Shown here piece by piece: positions 4,963-5,986 of a DNA stretch of 5,986 nt. Numbering within the stretch: position 1 is the stretch's first letter; each line of letters starts with the position of its first letter. The position numbers were made by a program, and so were the translations under genes. Under the pieces are notes generated by a model that was not told the origin of the DNA, searched no databases, and saw only the letters and a program-made list of their open reading frames with translations. This DNA is from Verrucomicrobia bacterium TMED44 (GTDB lineage Bacteria > Verrucomicrobiota > Verrucomicrobiia > Opitutales > Seribacteraceae): assembly GCA_002168015.1 (NCBI GenBank), contig NHCX01000117.1:1543-7528 (forward strand), in the 5' to 3' direction.

Positions 4963-5986
4963 GCTTGGGATACCTACCAGCTAATTCCTTTTTAATGCCT
5001 GGGTAGGAACCTTCCCAAAAATTCAAGATATCATCTGTACATTGTACCACTCTTCCATTGGGTGCAAGTAATTCAATCGTCACAAGAAATTGGTCATAAA
5101 CAATGCAAGGATGCTTTTTTATTCCATAAAGTTTCTGGATATGAGCCTTTACATAAACCTTTTCAGTTTCATACCTGAGAGGAATTAGCTTACCCGAAGT
5201 CCCTATTAGAATTTTTGCGGGTGCTAATTGATCCAGTAATTCCAGCTTTTCTTTTCCGTAAAATGAATGAAGGTAATCAATTACATTTGTATTTCGGATT
5301 TCTTTCCACTTTTTTCCAGAAAGACAGATTTCTTCAAGAACTAACTTTTTTGCCTCGTGCCCAAAGGGGTCTATTTCATATTCTGGATAATTGTTACAAA
5401 TAAAATCCACTCTAGACAAAAAATGCTCCACTTCTTGATTCCAGTGCTTGAGATTTAGTAAACCCTTAAAGATTGCTTCCGAGTATGCCTCAGCGATTTG
5501 TTTTTTGCTTACATCAGTTGTTTCTTTTTTACTGATAACAACTTGACCAAACTTTTCCAAAGTCCGCAGGTAAACTTGATTAGTCTGACTATCTAGATAG
5601 ATCTCCGAGCTAATAGACACTTTCTTTCCAAGTATTTTTCTAATTTGCTGCTCGCTTATCTCGGATATTTCATCCATCTCAAGTAGAATCCGACCCTGTC
5701 TTTTCTTCTCGATTACTTTCAAAGGTAGTATCCACTTCGAACCTCTTACAGTACTATCTTTCGCCAACTGTAAACTTAGCCCTGTCGAGTCACGATAAGT
5801 ATTAGTTCCCTGATTTTCAAGGTATGCGAGCCTTTCTGAATAAACACTCAAAAGAATTTCAACTATGCCCTGGATGGGGAGTCTTTTGTAGTTATAAGCC
5901 CTACCTACTATTTGACATAGTCTGATCGCCGCATTTTCAATCTCTCTCAATCTTAAGCCATGAATTCCTAAAGCTTTACATTTCGT
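4949..5986 (-). CDS. hrpB: ATP-dependent helicase HrpB, C-terminal part (partial)
   Basis: The reading frame stays open to the right edge of the window, so this is the last 345 residues of a longer gene. HrpB proteins are usually about 800-850 residues, so roughly 500 residues, including the DEAH helicase core, should lie outside. The in-frame TTG at 5948-5950 is not the start: the codons before it (reading CKALGIHGLRLREIE) continue the family's helical region after the helicase core. Recognisable parts include LLSVYSERLAYL, then LNLKHWNQEVEHFLSRVDFI, the LAPAKILIGTSGKLIPLRYE strand, and the HrpB C-terminal block LLAPNGRVVQ...FWEGSYPGIKKEL with RYPKHEW near the end. The family is a DExH-box relative of RNA helicases whose exact substrate in bacteria is poorly settled. 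The gene overlaps yraN by 14 bases. Without its motor domain in view, activity cannot be confirmed. Confidence 0.88.
   Translation of the reverse strand, partial: TKCKALGIHGLRLREIENAAIRLCQIVGRAYNYKRLPIQGIVEILLSVYSERLAYLENQGTNTYRDSTGLSLQLAKDSTVRGSKWILPLKVIEKKRQGRILLEMDEISEISEQQIRKILGKKVSISSEIYLDSQTNQVYLRTLEKFGQVVISKKETTDVSKKQIAEAYSEAIFKGLLNLKHWNQEVEHFLSRVDFICNNYPEYEIDPFGHEAKKLVLEEICLSGKKWKEIRNTNVIDYLHSFYGKEKLELLDQLAPAKILIGTSGKLIPLRYETEKVYVKAHIQKLYGIKKHPCIVYDQFLVTIELLAPNGRVVQCTDDILNFWEGSYPGIKKELAGRYPKHEWK

Noticed and set aside
5215..5403. Open frame of 62 codons on the + strand
   Set aside because: It is antisense to the conserved HrpB C-terminal region and has no recognisable features.
1..5986. 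tRNA, rRNA, CRISPR array, insertion sequence or phage genes
   Set aside because: I saw no cloverleaf-like segment, regular spaced repeats, transposase motifs or terminal inverted repeats, and nearly all of the sequence is taken up by genes.

Overview
The window looks like ordinary chromosomal DNA from a low-GC, Gram-negative bacterium. Verrucomicrobiota is the best fit, probably the Opitutales/Puniceicoccales side. This placement is inferred from remembered family features and was not tested by a search. The clues are a pseudopilin resembling the Verru_Chthon cassette C proteins with the AFTxLELL processing site, a one-domain PAS plus AraC regulator of a type common in Verrucomicrobiota and Planctomycetota, the style of the HrpB C-terminus (LKHW...SRVDF..., FWEGSYPGIKKEL..RYPKHEW) and a YraN ending in HENIAIF.

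Left part, + strand (1-1326): the last 59 codons of a phosphatidylserine decarboxylase gene (psd), including its GGSS self-cleavage site. After 50 bases comes a complete gene for a 364-residue exported pseudopilin-like protein. The pseudopilin gene meets a convergent regulator gene almost stop to stop, with 2 bases between them.

Middle, - strand (1329-2299): a PAS-AraC transcription regulator. Upstream of it lies an extremely AT-rich stretch with a 13-base direct repeat and a short inverted repeat, plausibly its promoter and operator region.

Right part, - strand (2300-5986): four genes read right to left, hrpB (its 5' part lies outside the window), yraN, zwf and msrA. hrpB and yraN overlap by 14 bases, yraN and zwf are 55 bases apart, and zwf and msrA are separated by one base, so they are probably one transcript or two closely linked ones. 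zwf makes NADPH, the ultimate reductant for methionine sulfoxide reductases. The MsrA here carries a lipoprotein signal, so it probably acts outside the cytoplasm. HrpB (a DEAH-type helicase) and YraN (a nuclease-fold protein) look like a nucleic-acid pair placed upstream of a redox pair.

No RNA gene, insertion sequence, CRISPR array or phage gene was seen. The window contains no evident new system. The items most worth a second look are the isolated pseudopilin, the zwf-msrA coupling with a lipid-anchored MsrA, the repeats upstream of the PAS-AraC gene, and the general lack of clear ribosome binding sites.
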